Source of the DNA: an uncultured Clostridia bacterium
GTDB taxonomy: Bacteria > Bacillota > Clostridia > Oscillospirales > Acutalibacteraceae
Assembly (NCBI GenBank): GCA_946004305.1
Contig: CAMFZJ010000010.1
Span: 1-16,626, forward strand
Direction of reading: 5' to 3'
Length of the DNA stretch: 16,626 nt
Shown here: piece after piece, positions 1 to 8,804 of the stretch
Layout of the letters: each line of letters starts with the position of its first letter
How positions within the stretch are numbered: the first letter of the stretch is position 1
Translations under genes and position numbers: made by a program
The notes under the pieces: model-generated
Databases searched by the model: none
Told to the model about the DNA's origin: nothing
What the model saw: the letters and a program-made list of their open reading frames with translations, nothing else

Positions 1-2730
1 CAAGGTTCTTAGCTCTGTTGTACGCTTTTCAAGGTTTTCTTTCTTTTCATTAATTTTATTAATATCAGCATTGAGAAGTTTAACCTTTGCGTTTAGAGCT
101 TCTATATCTTTCTTAAGAGAAGAAATATTAAGTTTTGTTTTTTCAATAATATCTGTATAGTTCTCAATCTGTGAAAACAAATCCTGTTTTCTTGCATCTC
201 TATTTTGTTCAGTAGATAGTGCAAAAGCAATTTCAGAGTTTAGGGTTTCAATGTCCTTTTCTGCTGATAGAATCTCAAGCTTTGTGTTCTGTAAAAGCTC
301 AGAAATATTCTCACGTTCTTCAGTAAGCTTTGAGCGATTACCTGAAATCTTTTCAAGCTCTTCTTCACACTTCGAAATTTCTTTATTTATTATTTCAAGA
401 CTTTCTTTAGCAGATTTCTCATCAACTTTACATTGTTCCAAACGGGCTTTGCAGTTTTCAATTTCATTTTCAGCGTCAGCAATAGCTAGCTTTTGTGTAT
501 TTAATTCATTTTCGCAAGCTTTAGCTTCTGTAAGAACACGAACCTGCTCCTGCTTAGCGTTTGACAAATCTCCTCTTGCACCTAAAATATCAGCTTCAAC
601 CTTAGAATATTCAGAATTTGCTTTTTCTAAATCTTTCTCAGCCATTATAGCTTTTTCCTGAAGCTTTTTAGCCTTTTCTTTGGCACTTGCAATTTCACTT
701 GCTCGTGACAAAAGGCCTGACTTTTTACCAAGAGAACCACCTGTTAACGAACCGCCTGCATTAACAACCTGTCCGTCAATTGTTACAACTTTAAACCTGT
801 ATCCGTATTTTTTAGCTATTACAGTAGCTGAATTTAAATCTTCTGCAACAACTATTCTACCTAAAAGAGATTTTAAAATGTTATTATATTCAGGCTTGCA
901 ATTACATAAATCAGATGCAATACCCACAAAGCCATAACAATCATCCAAACCTTTTTCGTTAAATTCTCTTGGTTTGATAGTATTCATTGGTAAGAAAGTA
1001 GCTCTGCCCTTATCCTGTTGTTTTAAAAAAGCAATAGCGTTTTTAGCATCCTGTTCAGTAGTAGTTACAATATTTTGCATTGCGGCACCAAGAGCTATTT
1101 CTATTGCTACGGTATATTCCTTTGGCACTTCAATAACTCTTGAAACCGGACCATGAATCCCTTTTAATCTTCCATCCTTGGAATTCTGCATAACTGTTTT
1201 AACAGAATATGAAAAACCCTCAAGATTTCTTTCTAAATCTTCAAGAAGCTTAATTTTTCTTAAACATTCCTGTACATCAAGGTTTAGCTTATCAGCTGTT
1301 TCTTTTAATTCGTCACGCTTTTTAAGTCGGGAATTAAGCTTTATTTCCAATCCGCTGATTGCATTATTAAGAGAATTAACAAGTTCATTACACTTATCAA
1401 TTTCCTTTTTATAGTTATCCATCATTTCTAATGTAACTTTATGCTGTTCTTTTTTATCTGCGTATGAGCTGGTTATACTCTCTATGCGGGTATGTAAATC
1501 AGACATAGTAGTAACACTTGTCATCTGAATAACTCTTGCATCAGCAGACTTAGCAGTTAATTCAGCCAGCTTTGAGCTTAATTCCTGAATAATATCACCG
1601 CTACGACTTGAATCAAGATTTATGTTATTTAGCTTCTCTGCAGCAGTATTATACTGTGTTTGTTTTTCATTAATCTGTCTTTTTAGTTCTGAAATTTTAG
1701 TTTTTTTGTCTTCTATCCCTTTTATAATGTCAACAGCATCAACATCAACCTGATTAATTTCATCTTCAATTCTTTTAATGTTTTCCTGATTATGGAGTAT
1801 ATCATTTTCGGCAACAGATACAGAAGACTTTTTGGAGCTAATTTCAGCAATCAGTAAGTTGATATTATTTCTGATGTCTTCAATATCGGTAGAATATTCC
1901 GCATTTTTAGAAAATATTTCTTCAGTTTCTGCTTGGATATTATCCAAAACCTGATCAGCTTCTGTATACTGAAGTCTTGATATTTCAATTTTATCTTCCT
2001 GTTCTTTTAATACTCTCTGGCTATCGTTAAGTGTATTAACCCATAAAGAAATCTCAATATCCTTTTTCTCTTCAGAATATTCAAGGAATTTTTCTGCCTT
2101 TTTCGATTGTGTTTCAAGAGGTCCTATTCTTTCCTCTAAGTCGGAAACAATATCTCTCAGCCTTAAAAGGTTGTCTTCTGTGCTTTTAAGCTTTCTTTCA
2201 GACTCTATTTTTTTATATCTGTAACGGGATATTCCGGCAGCTTCTTCAAAAATTTCACGTCTGTCCTCACTTTTTGAGGCAACAATGCTGTCAATTTTGC
2301 CCTGACCTATCATTGAATAACCATCTCTGCCAAGGCCTGTATCCATAAACAGCTCATTTATATCACGCAAACGAACCTGAGCACCATTAATAAGATATTC
2401 GCTGTCACCGCTTCTGTAATATCTTCTTGTTACTGCAACGTCATCACCGTCATACTGCAAAAAACGGTCTTTGTTGTCAATGTTTAATGTAACCTCAGCA
2501 TAACCAAGGGCTTTTCTGCCATCAGTTCCGTTAAAAACAACATCTTCCATTTTTGAACATCTAAGGCTCTTAGGTGCTTGCTCACCTAAAACCCAGCGAA
2601 TAGCGTCACTGATGTTACTTTTACCTGAACCGTTAGGTCCTACAACAGCAGTCATACCTGTATCAAAGGATAATTTAGTTTTATCAGGAAAGGTTTTAAA
2701 ACCATGTAATTCAAGGGATTTCAGCAGCAT
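1..2730 (-). CDS. smc: Chromosome segregation ATPase SMC (3' end cut off by window edge)
   Basis: SMC forms the core of the bacterial condensin (SMC-ScpA-ScpB), which compacts and segregates the chromosome. The reading frame was translated by hand from the ATG at 2730 and 910 codons are visible. The N-terminal head carries the Walker A motif GPNGSGKSN at residues 31-39 and GQGKID further on. Two long stretches rich in Lys, Glu and Leu form the coiled coil and flank a hinge at about residues 520-662, recognisable by LGAAMQNIV, GRATFLP and NAGGSLTGGS. The returning coiled coil runs off the window at position 1, so the C-terminal head (signature motif, Walker B; about 280 residues in typical SMCs of about 1190) is not seen. 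The start lies one base after the stop of the radical SAM gene, with AAGGAG inside that gene's end, so translation is probably coupled. No frameshift was noticed. Confidence 0.97.
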   Translation of the reverse strand, partial: MLLKSLELHGFKTFPDKTKLSFDTGMTAVVGPNGSGKSNISDAIRWVLGEQAPKSLRCSKMEDVVFNGTDGRKALGYAEVTLNIDNKDRFLQYDGDDVAVTRRYYRSGDSEYLINGAQVRLRDINELFMDTGLGRDGYSMIGQGKIDSIVASKSEDRREIFEEAAGISRYRYKKIESERKLKSTEDNLLRLRDIVSDLEERIGPLETQSKKAEKFLEYSEEKKDIEISLWVNTLNDSQRVLKEQEDKIEISRLQYTEADQVLDNIQAETEEIFSKNAEYSTDIEDIRNNINLLIAEISSKKSSVSVAENDILHNQENIKRIEDEINQVDVDAVDIIKGIEDKKTKISELKRQINEKQTQYNTAAEKLNNINLDSSRSGDIIQELSSKLAELTAKSADARVIQMTSVTTMSDLHTRIESITSSYADKKEQHKVTLEMMDNYKKEIDKCNELVNSLNNAISGLEIKLNSRLKKRDELKETADKLNLDVQECLRKIKLLEDLERNLEGFSYSVKTVMQNSKDGRLKGIHGPVSRVIEVPKEYTVAIEIALGAAMQNIVTTTEQDAKNAIAFLKQQDKGRATFLPMNTIKPREFNEKGLDDCYGFVGIASDLCNCKPEYNNILKSLLGRIVVAEDLNSATVIAKKYGYRFKVVTIDGQVVNAGGSLTGGSLGKKSGLLSRASEIASAKEKAKKLQEKAIMAEKDLEKANSEYSKVEADILGARGDLSNAKQEQVRVLTEAKACENELNTQKLAIADAENEIENCKARLEQCKVDEKSAKESLEIINKEISKCEEELEKISGNRSKLTEERENISELLQNTKLEILSAEKDIETLNSEIAFALSTEQNRDARKQDLFSQIENYTDIIEKTKLNISSLKKDIEALNAKVKLLNADINKINEKKENLEKRTTELRTL

Positions 2731-2731
2731 T

Positions 2732-3727
2732 TCAGCTTTTCTCCTTAACTAATATATCATACTTATTAAGGCTACTATCTCTTTCAATTGAAACTTTATA
2801 GCCTAAATCTTCTAACTTCGTAATATTGCTTCGATTCTGACCTATAAATTTAGAAACTGATTTAGGAGAAATTGAAACAATTAAATCTTTTGCAGTTAAC
2901 TTATCTGCAAGATTTATGAATTTATCCAATAAAATCTTGCTTTCGCAAAGTTCTTTAAAAGCAGGGTGATAATTATCTACTACACTTCCGGAAACAAGGC
3001 TATCACTATAATGAAGTCCTAAACGTATGACATCAATGTTATTCTCATAAAACATCATAACAAGCTTTGCACAGAGATTAACGGATTCTTCTAAGGTGTT
3101 AGGCTTGATCTTTCCGGATTTATATAAATTTTCCAAATCAGTATTTTTAACAATAACTGTTGGATATATGCGTACACATCGGGGCTTTAGGGAAACAAAT
3201 TTTTCAGCAGTATATAAATCGGATTCAGTAGTAGCTTTGTAAAGTCCCGTCATCATCTGCAAGCCAAGATTAAATCCATATGACTTAATAAGCGTAGAAG
3301 CATTAATAACGTCCTCACTACTATGTCCTCGGTTATTAGCTTCAAGAACATTATCGCACATAGACTGAGCGCCAAGCTCAATTGTAGTGACCTTATATTC
3401 TTTTAGGATACTAAGGACTTCATCATCAATATAATCAGGTCTGGTTGATATACGAATACCACTAAATCTATGTATATATATTTTTGTGGCTTCAAGGAGC
3501 GTTAACATATATTCTCTATCAATCGCTGTAAAACTTCCGCCGAAAAAAGCAATTTCAGCATTAATAGTATTTTCACCCAGATTATCTATAGCATTTTCAA
3601 TTGTTTTTTGAACATCATTTACATCCGGCTGATAAGTTTGTCCTGTTATTTGTCTCTGATTGCAAAATGAGCATTGATGAGGGCAACCGTTATGAGGTAT
3701 GAAAACAGGAATATTGTAGTGACTAAT
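2732..3727 (-). CDS. Elp3-like radical SAM protein, probable ATT start
   Basis: Radical SAM enzyme of the short Elp3-like type that often sits between rnc and smc in Clostridia; its substrate is not known to me. The cluster motif CX3CX2C is at Cys15, Cys19 and Cys22 (in IPHNGCPHQCSFCNQ), followed by FFGGSFTAI at residues 61-69. The C-terminal part (about 275-320, with SKFIGQNRSNITKLE) resembles a KH-like RNA-binding fold. No acetyltransferase domain is present. The first in-frame ATG is codon 74, after all three cysteines, and no GTG or TTG lies upstream before an in-frame TGA. The frame matches the family up to HYNIPVFIP, so I place the start at ATT (3727-3725), which overlaps the rnc TAG by one base and has GGAG 10 nt upstream. 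Length is then 331 aa. The frame and family are secure; the exact start is inference. Confidence 0.85.
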   Translation of the reverse strand: MSHYNIPVFIPHNGCPHQCSFCNQRQITGQTYQPDVNDVQKTIENAIDNLGENTINAEIAFFGGSFTAIDREYMLTLLEATKIYIHRFSGIRISTRPDYIDDEVLSILKEYKVTTIELGAQSMCDNVLEANNRGHSSEDVINASTLIKSYGFNLGLQMMTGLYKATTESDLYTAEKFVSLKPRCVRIYPTVIVKNTDLENLYKSGKIKPNTLEESVNLCAKLVMMFYENNIDVIRLGLHYSDSLVSGSVVDNYHPAFKELCESKILLDKFINLADKLTAKDLIVSISPKSVSKFIGQNRSNITKLEDLGYKVSIERDSSLNKYDILVKEKS

Positions 3728-4400
3728 AGCCCATCAACTCCAAAGCTTCTCTGGCTGCATTTTGTTCAGCTTCCTTTTTACTGTGTCCTCCGCCCTTTCC
3801 AATAACATTGCTGTTTAAATAAACTTCAAAAACAAAATGCTTATCATGGTCAGGACCGGATTCTGACACCATATTGTATTCAAGTATTTCACCGGGATTT
3901 TTTTGAACAATTTCCTGCAAGGTTGTTTTATAATCCTTAAATGGTTTTGTTCGCATATTTTTAACTTCCGGTATTACAAAACGCAGAATATGTTTTCTTG
4001 CAGCTTCAAGCCCTCCGTCTAGGTAGATTGCAGCAATAACTGCTTCAAAGGCATCAGATACTATAGAGGGTCTTTCAGCTCCGCCGCCATTTTTCTCTCC
4101 TCTGCTCAAAAGGAGATATTCACCTAACTTAATCTGCTTTCCAAACATATATAAAGCTTTTTCACATACCAAAGCTGATCTTAATTTTGTAAGCTCGCCC
4201 TCCGGTAAATCCGGATAATTTTCAAATATATAATCGGCCACCACAACTGACAGGACGGCGTCACCTAAGAACTCAAGTCTTTCATTACATTTTATGCGCT
4301 TATCTCTATGCTCGTTTGCATATGAAGAATGAGTTAACGCTTCCTCTAACAATTTAGGATTTTTAAACTTATATTCAATTCTGTTTTCAAAATCTTTCAT
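3723..4400 (-). CDS. rnc: Ribonuclease III
   Basis: RNase III cleaves double-stranded RNA and is needed for rRNA precursor processing and mRNA turnover. The 225-aa protein has the catalytic domain first, with signature NERLEFLGDA at residues 39-48 (acidic residues Glu43 and Asp47) and the second acidic pair Asp116 and Glu119 in SDAFEAVIAAIYLDGG. A double-stranded RNA-binding domain occupies roughly residues 155-223 and ends with the typical KKEAEQNAAREALELM. Length is normal for the family. The start is the ATG at 4400 with AGAGGA just upstream, 13 nt after the plsX stop. The acpP gene that commonly lies between plsX and rnc is absent here. The final codons overlap the proposed ATT start of the radical SAM gene. 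Confidence 0.97.
   Translation of the reverse strand: MKDFENRIEYKFKNPKLLEEALTHSSYANEHRDKRIKCNERLEFLGDAVLSVVVADYIFENYPDLPEGELTKLRSALVCEKALYMFGKQIKLGEYLLLSRGEKNGGGAERPSIVSDAFEAVIAAIYLDGGLEAARKHILRFVIPEVKNMRTKPFKDYKTTLQEIVQKNPGEILEYNMVSESGPDHDKHFVFEVYLNSNVIGKGGGHSKKEAEQNAAREALELMGY
3725..3741 (-). promoter_or_regulatory. GGAG ribosome binding site and ATT start overlapping the rnc stop
   Basis: GGAG at 3741-3738 lies 10 nt before ATT at 3727-3725. The last T of ATT is the first T of the rnc TAG stop. This is the geometry of coupled termination and reinitiation, but with a rare start codon. It is chosen because no ordinary start codon retains the CX3CX2C cysteines of the downstream radical SAM protein. 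Confidence 0.5.
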
Positions 4401-4413
4401 AATATCCTCTAAT

Positions 4414-5400
4414 TTACTTCAAAGCATTACTTATTTCATCAATAACATTTGCTTCTACATATTCTTTGGTTAATCTTATAGCATTTTTAAAGGTTTTTGC
4501 CTTTGCACTGCCGTGAGCTTTAAAAACGGGCTTACTTGTTCCCATAATCGGAGCACCACCGTACTCGTTATAATCATATTCTTTAATCATTTTTTTAAGG
4601 TCGCTCATTACCAGAGCTGCAGCCATCTTGCCTTTGAAACTGCCGGTAAACAATTCTTTAAGCTTACCCATAAGGGCTTTAGCTACACCCTCATAGGTCT
4701 TAAGAATAAGGTTTCCTGTAAAGCCGTCGCATACAACTAAGTCACAGGCTCCAAAGGGCAAATCCCTACCCTCAACATTTCCGATAAAGTTAATATCAGC
4801 CTTTTGTAAAAGTTCATAAGCCTTATGTTGAAGCTCAGTTCCCTTGTGTTCTTCAACACCCACATTGGCAAGTGCTACTCTGGGGTTCTTCACGTTCATA
4901 ACCTTTTCCATATATGCAGAACCCATTAACGCATACTGCAAAAGCATTTCAGGACGTGTCTCGACATTAGCACCACTATCCATAAGCATAAAGCAACCAC
5001 CGTTAAAATGTGGCAAAATAGGTGAAAAACCGGGTCGCTTAATACCTTTTATACGCTTTACAATAAGGGTACCCCCAACGCAAATAGCTCCGCTGTTGCC
5101 GGCACTGACAAAACCGTCACCTTTACCCTCAGAAAGAAGTCTTAATGCAACTGCCATAGAACTGTCGGGCTTTTTCTTTAATACAGAATCAGCCTCATCA
5201 TCCATTGTAATCACTTCAGTAGCATTGATAATTTCCATTTTTGATATATCCAAGCTATTATCAGAAGATATTTTTTTAATTATTTCTTCATTACCTACAA
5301 GTGTAAAATCAATTCCAAACTCCTGCTGGGCATCAACAGTTCCCTTTATTATTTCAAGTGGGGCATTATCTCCGCCCATAGCATCAATTATCAATCTCAT
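4414..5400 (-). CDS. plsX: Phosphate acyltransferase PlsX
   Basis: PlsX converts acyl-ACP to acyl-phosphate, which PlsY uses to start phospholipid synthesis; it is a peripheral membrane enzyme. The N-terminus MRLIIDAMGGDNAP is the family hallmark. Further typical blocks are SAGNSGA, MDSGANVETRP, GNVEGRDLPFGACDLVVCDGF and a C-terminal GGAPIMGTSKPVFKAHGS. I use the ATG at 5400 (328 aa) because AGAGG lies 8 nt upstream and the hallmark begins there; an in-frame TTG at 5418 would add six residues with no better support. The gene overlaps the end of trmFO by 17 nt, so the two are probably translationally coupled. It is followed directly by rnc. Confidence 0.96.
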   Translation of the reverse strand: MRLIIDAMGGDNAPLEIIKGTVDAQQEFGIDFTLVGNEEIIKKISSDNSLDISKMEIINATEVITMDDEADSVLKKKPDSSMAVALRLLSEGKGDGFVSAGNSGAICVGGTLIVKRIKGIKRPGFSPILPHFNGGCFMLMDSGANVETRPEMLLQYALMGSAYMEKVMNVKNPRVALANVGVEEHKGTELQHKAYELLQKADINFIGNVEGRDLPFGACDLVVCDGFTGNLILKTYEGVAKALMGKLKELFTGSFKGKMAAALVMSDLKKMIKEYDYNEYGGAPIMGTSKPVFKAHGSAKAKTFKNAIRLTKEYVEANVIDEISNALK

Positions 5401-6712
5401 TTTGTAGCCTCTTTTCAATATAAGCTTTTAAGTCTTTTAGAGAACGGTCGGCGTAAGCTTGTCCTCTTTCTTTTTTATCTCTGGGTCTGTTTTTAAGCTC
5501 GGGTAAAATTCCAAAATTAGCACCCATTGGCTGAAAATCTTTAACAGATGTGTCTGCAATATATTTTGACAAACAGCCCATCATAGTAGCTTCAGGTAAT
5601 TCAATTGACGGTAAACCTTTACATCTATTTGCCGCATTGATACCTGCTATTATTCCTGATGATGCAGACTCCATATAGCCTTCAACCCCTGTAATCTGTC
5701 CTGCAAAAAAGAGATTAGGGTTTTCCTTAGTGCTGAAATCAACGTTAAGTATTTTAGGAGAATTGAGAAAAGTATTTCTATGCATAACGCCGTATCTTAC
5801 AAAGTCCGCATTACTTAATGCCGGTATCAAGCTAAATACTTTCCTTTGTTCAGAAAATTTAAGATTAGTCTGAAAGCCTACAAGATTAAACATTGTTCCC
5901 TGAGAGTTTTCTTTTCTAAGTTGTAAAACAGCCCATGGTCTGTGACCGGTTTTTGGATTTGTAAGTCCAACAGGCTTCATAGGACCAAATCTTATTGTGT
6001 CCTTACCTCTTTGAGCCATAACTTCAATAGGCATACAGCCTTCATAAACCTTAGGATCCTGAACATCAAAGTCATGCAGCGGCGCTCTTTCGGCACTAAT
6101 TAGCCCGTCATAAAAAATCTCATATTCCTCTTTATTCAAAGGACAGTTGAGATAATCATCACCGTTCCCCTTTCCGTATCGTGACTCATAAAAAGCATTT
6201 TCCATATCAATGCTTTCAAGAGTTACTATAGGTGCAGCTGCGTCAAAAAAATGCAGAGAATCACCATATTTATTTGCAATATTCTCTGATAGTTTATCAG
6301 AAGTTAAAGGTCCTGTAGCAATTATGTTAATACCGTCTTTCGGAAGCTCAGTAATTTCTTTACTGATTACTTCAATATTTTCATTTGACTTTATAAAATC
6401 AGTAACCGCTTTTGAAAACATAACTCTATCTACAGCTAAAGCTCCACCGGCAGGAACAGCGGATGTATCTGCACACTTTAACAAAAGTGAATCAAAACAT
6501 CTCATTTCTTCTTTTAACAGTCCGGCAGCTGAAGAAACTCTATTGGCCTTTAATGAGTTAGAACATACAAGTTCTGCAAAAAAGTCAGTTTTATGAGCAG
6601 GGCTTTTTTTCTGTGGTTTCATTTCATAAAGCCTGACTTTTATACCACGTTTTGCAACCTGATATGCAGCTTCACACCCTGCAAGTCCGGCTCCGATAAC
6701 ATTGATAAACAT
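5384..6712 (-). CDS. trmFO: Folate/FAD-dependent tRNA(uracil-54) methyltransferase TrmFO
   Basis: TrmFO makes ribothymidine at position 54 of tRNA using methylenetetrahydrofolate and FAD; it replaces the SAM-dependent TrmA in most Firmicutes. The N-terminus INVIGAGLAGCEAAY is the FAD-binding dinucleotide fold. The conserved cysteine block ELVCSNSLKANRVSSAAGLLKEEM begins at about residue 47, with Cys50 as the likely equivalent of a catalytic cysteine, and a second is in YEGCMPIEVMAQRG. The C-terminal half contains LFFAGQITGVEGYMESASSGIIAG. The start is the ATG at 6712 (442 aa), with AAGGA 6 nt upstream, two bases after the topA stop; a longer frame upstream runs back into topA and is not supported. 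The order dprA-topA-trmFO is conserved in Firmicutes. Confidence 0.97.
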   Translation of the reverse strand: MFINVIGAGLAGCEAAYQVAKRGIKVRLYEMKPQKKSPAHKTDFFAELVCSNSLKANRVSSAAGLLKEEMRCFDSLLLKCADTSAVPAGGALAVDRVMFSKAVTDFIKSNENIEVISKEITELPKDGINIIATGPLTSDKLSENIANKYGDSLHFFDAAAPIVTLESIDMENAFYESRYGKGNGDDYLNCPLNKEEYEIFYDGLISAERAPLHDFDVQDPKVYEGCMPIEVMAQRGKDTIRFGPMKPVGLTNPKTGHRPWAVLQLRKENSQGTMFNLVGFQTNLKFSEQRKVFSLIPALSNADFVRYGVMHRNTFLNSPKILNVDFSTKENPNLFFAGQITGVEGYMESASSGIIAGINAANRCKGLPSIELPEATMMGCLSKYIADTSVKDFQPMGANFGILPELKNRPRDKKERGQAYADRSLKDLKAYIEKRLQNEIDN

Positions 6713-6714
6713 AA

Positions 6715-8790
6715 TTATTCCTTCGGCTGTGGTTTTTCGTATCCACAACCTTCCTTAGCACAGTAGATCGTTCCCTTTTTACCGCTTTTCTTAAATAATA
6801 TCTCACCGCATTGAGGACATCTTTCATTTACCGGTTCATTCCAAGAAACAAAATCACACTTAGGATAATTGCTGCAACCGTAGAAAATTCTCTTTTTCTT
6901 TGTAGTTTTTACGATTACATCACCGTCACATTTTGGACAAGGTACACCTGTTTTTTGTACATACTTTTTAACATTTTTACATTCAGGATAACCCGGACAG
7001 GCTATAAACTTACCGAATCTGCCGACTTTAATAACCATATTTCTGCCGCAGTTTTCGCAAATAATATCAGTTTGATCTTCCTTAAGTTCGATTTTCACAC
7101 CGTCCATATCAGCTTTAGCTTTTTTTAGGGTTTTCTCAAAATCTTGATAAAATTCATCAATAAGTTCTTCCCATTTAACAGAACCGTTCTCTACAGTATC
7201 AAGCTCCTGTTCCATTTGTGCAGTAAACTTTACGTTAACAATCTTTGGAAATCTCTCTTTCATAAGATTCACCATAGCTTCGCCGAGCTCTGTAGGAACC
7301 AAAGTCTTAGATTCTCTCTTTACATATTCACGGCTTGTAATGGTAGAAATGGTAGCTGCATAGGTTGACGGTCTTCCGATTCCATGCTCCTCTAAAGCCT
7401 TAATCAGCGAAGCCTCTGTATATCTTGCAGGAGGTTGAGTAAAGTGCTGATTAGGTACAATTTCTCTCTTTCGTACAGGCATACCCTTATCAAGAGGCGG
7501 AAGCTCTGTATTCTTTTCTTCAACAACATCTTTACTTTCAACATACAATGTTGTAAATCCGTCAAATCCCACACGATAGCCTGAGGCTTTAAAAACATAG
7601 CCTTTTGCCTCAATATCCGCCTGTGTTGTTTTTTGCACACAATCAGCCATTTGCGAAGCTATAAATCTTTTCCATATTAAGGAATATAACTTATACTGGT
7701 CGCTTGTAAGATTTGATTTAATTTTATCAGGTTCTAATGACGCCATAGTCGGTCTGATAGCTTCATGGCCATCCTGCACATTGGAACGTGATTTAAAAAC
7801 TCTCTGTTTTGATGGGAGATATTTTTCTCCATAGTTTTTTACAATATATTCAGAGGCTTCTGAGATTGCCTGATTTGATATGCGTAATGAGTCGGTTCTC
7901 ATATAAGTAATTAAACCGGTTGCACCCATTTCGTCAATTTCAATACCTTCGTACAATTCCTGAGCAACTTTCATAGTTCTGCGTGATTGAAAGCCCAGCT
8001 TACGAGAAGCTTCCTGTTGTAATGTTGAGGTGATGAAAGGCGGTGCAGGACTTTTCCTTCTTGTGCCGTTTTTAACATTTGTAATCACAAACTCAGCATC
8101 TTCCAGGTCAGATAAAATCTTATCCGCTTCTTCTTTATTTCTTATTTTATCTTTTCCTAAATATAAAGAAGCAGGAAAAGATTTTCTTGAGCCCTTGGGA
8201 ATAAATTTTGCATCAATAGTCCAGTATTCCTCAGGTTTAAATTTGCGGATTTCATTTTCTCTGTCAACAATAATTCTCACAGCTACAGACTGAACTCGAC
8301 CGGCAGACATACCGCGTCTGATTTTCTGTGATACAAAGGGGCTTAATTTATAGCCAACCAGTCTGTCGAGCACTCGTCTTGCCTGCTGAGCATTAACTAA
8401 ATCTATATTTATGGAACGGGGTGATTTCATTCCTTCTGTAACGCCGTTCTTTGTAATTTCATTAAATTCCACTCTGTTATTATCATTAACGTCTAAATCT
8501 AAAATATATGCAAGATGCCATGATATAGCTTCACCCTCTCGGTCAGGGTCTGTTGCAAGATATACTGTATCAGAATTCTGCGCTAACTTTTTCAAATCTT
8601 TTACCAACGCTTCCTTACCCTTGATGATTGAGTATTTAGGTGCATAATTATTCTTTATATCAACGCTTAAACGAGCCTGTGGCAAATCACGCACATGACC
8701 CATTGAAGCAACAACTTCAAAATCATTTCCAAGATATTTTTTTATTGTTTTGGCCTTTGCGGGGGACTCAACAATTACAAGATTGGACAT
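6715..8790 (-). CDS. topA: DNA topoisomerase I (type IA)
   Basis: Relaxes negative supercoils by single-strand passage. The 691-aa protein begins MSNLVIVESPAKAKTIKKYLG, with the TOPRIM acidic motif DPDREGE at residues 81-87. The active-site tyrosine is Tyr296 in TGLITYMRTDSLRIS. Three C-terminal four-cysteine zinc ribbons follow the core, beginning CENCGRNM, CPKCDGDV and CPQCGEIL. The start is the ATG at 8790 because GGAGGAG lies directly upstream and the TOPRIM domain begins there; an upstream in-frame extension of 16 residues reaches into dprA and is unlikely. The gene begins 14 nt after the dprA stop, and trmFO follows after 2 nt. Confidence 0.98.
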   Translation of the reverse strand: MSNLVIVESPAKAKTIKKYLGNDFEVVASMGHVRDLPQARLSVDIKNNYAPKYSIIKGKEALVKDLKKLAQNSDTVYLATDPDREGEAISWHLAYILDLDVNDNNRVEFNEITKNGVTEGMKSPRSINIDLVNAQQARRVLDRLVGYKLSPFVSQKIRRGMSAGRVQSVAVRIIVDRENEIRKFKPEEYWTIDAKFIPKGSRKSFPASLYLGKDKIRNKEEADKILSDLEDAEFVITNVKNGTRRKSPAPPFITSTLQQEASRKLGFQSRRTMKVAQELYEGIEIDEMGATGLITYMRTDSLRISNQAISEASEYIVKNYGEKYLPSKQRVFKSRSNVQDGHEAIRPTMASLEPDKIKSNLTSDQYKLYSLIWKRFIASQMADCVQKTTQADIEAKGYVFKASGYRVGFDGFTTLYVESKDVVEEKNTELPPLDKGMPVRKREIVPNQHFTQPPARYTEASLIKALEEHGIGRPSTYAATISTITSREYVKRESKTLVPTELGEAMVNLMKERFPKIVNVKFTAQMEQELDTVENGSVKWEELIDEFYQDFEKTLKKAKADMDGVKIELKEDQTDIICENCGRNMVIKVGRFGKFIACPGYPECKNVKKYVQKTGVPCPKCDGDVIVKTTKKKRIFYGCSNYPKCDFVSWNEPVNERCPQCGEILFKKSGKKGTIYCAKEGCGYEKPQPKE

Positions 8791-8804
8791 TTTCTCCTCC
8801 AAAT

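Noticed and set aside
251..1414. Several plus-strand open frames (251-661, 680-937, 974-1156, 1178-1414)
   Set aside because: They lie antisense to smc, are low-complexity Ser/Phe/Leu-rich mirror images of its coiled coil, and lack ribosome binding sites.
2732..3508. Radical SAM gene starting at the ATG at 3508
   Set aside because: This would remove the CX3CX2C cluster and the GGS motif, which are intact and in frame upstream.
3723..3727. Programmed frameshift fusing rnc to the radical SAM gene
   Set aside because: Reaching the downstream frame would need a +1 shift at TAT TAG, which is not a recognised slippery site, and both proteins look complete alone.
4844..5407. 187-codon plus-strand open frame opposite plsX
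   Set aside because: plsX is unmistakable on the other strand; the antisense product has no recognisable motif or ribosome binding site.
6210..6596. 128-codon plus-strand open frame opposite trmFO
   Set aside because: Mirror of a confident trmFO reading frame with no independent coding evidence.
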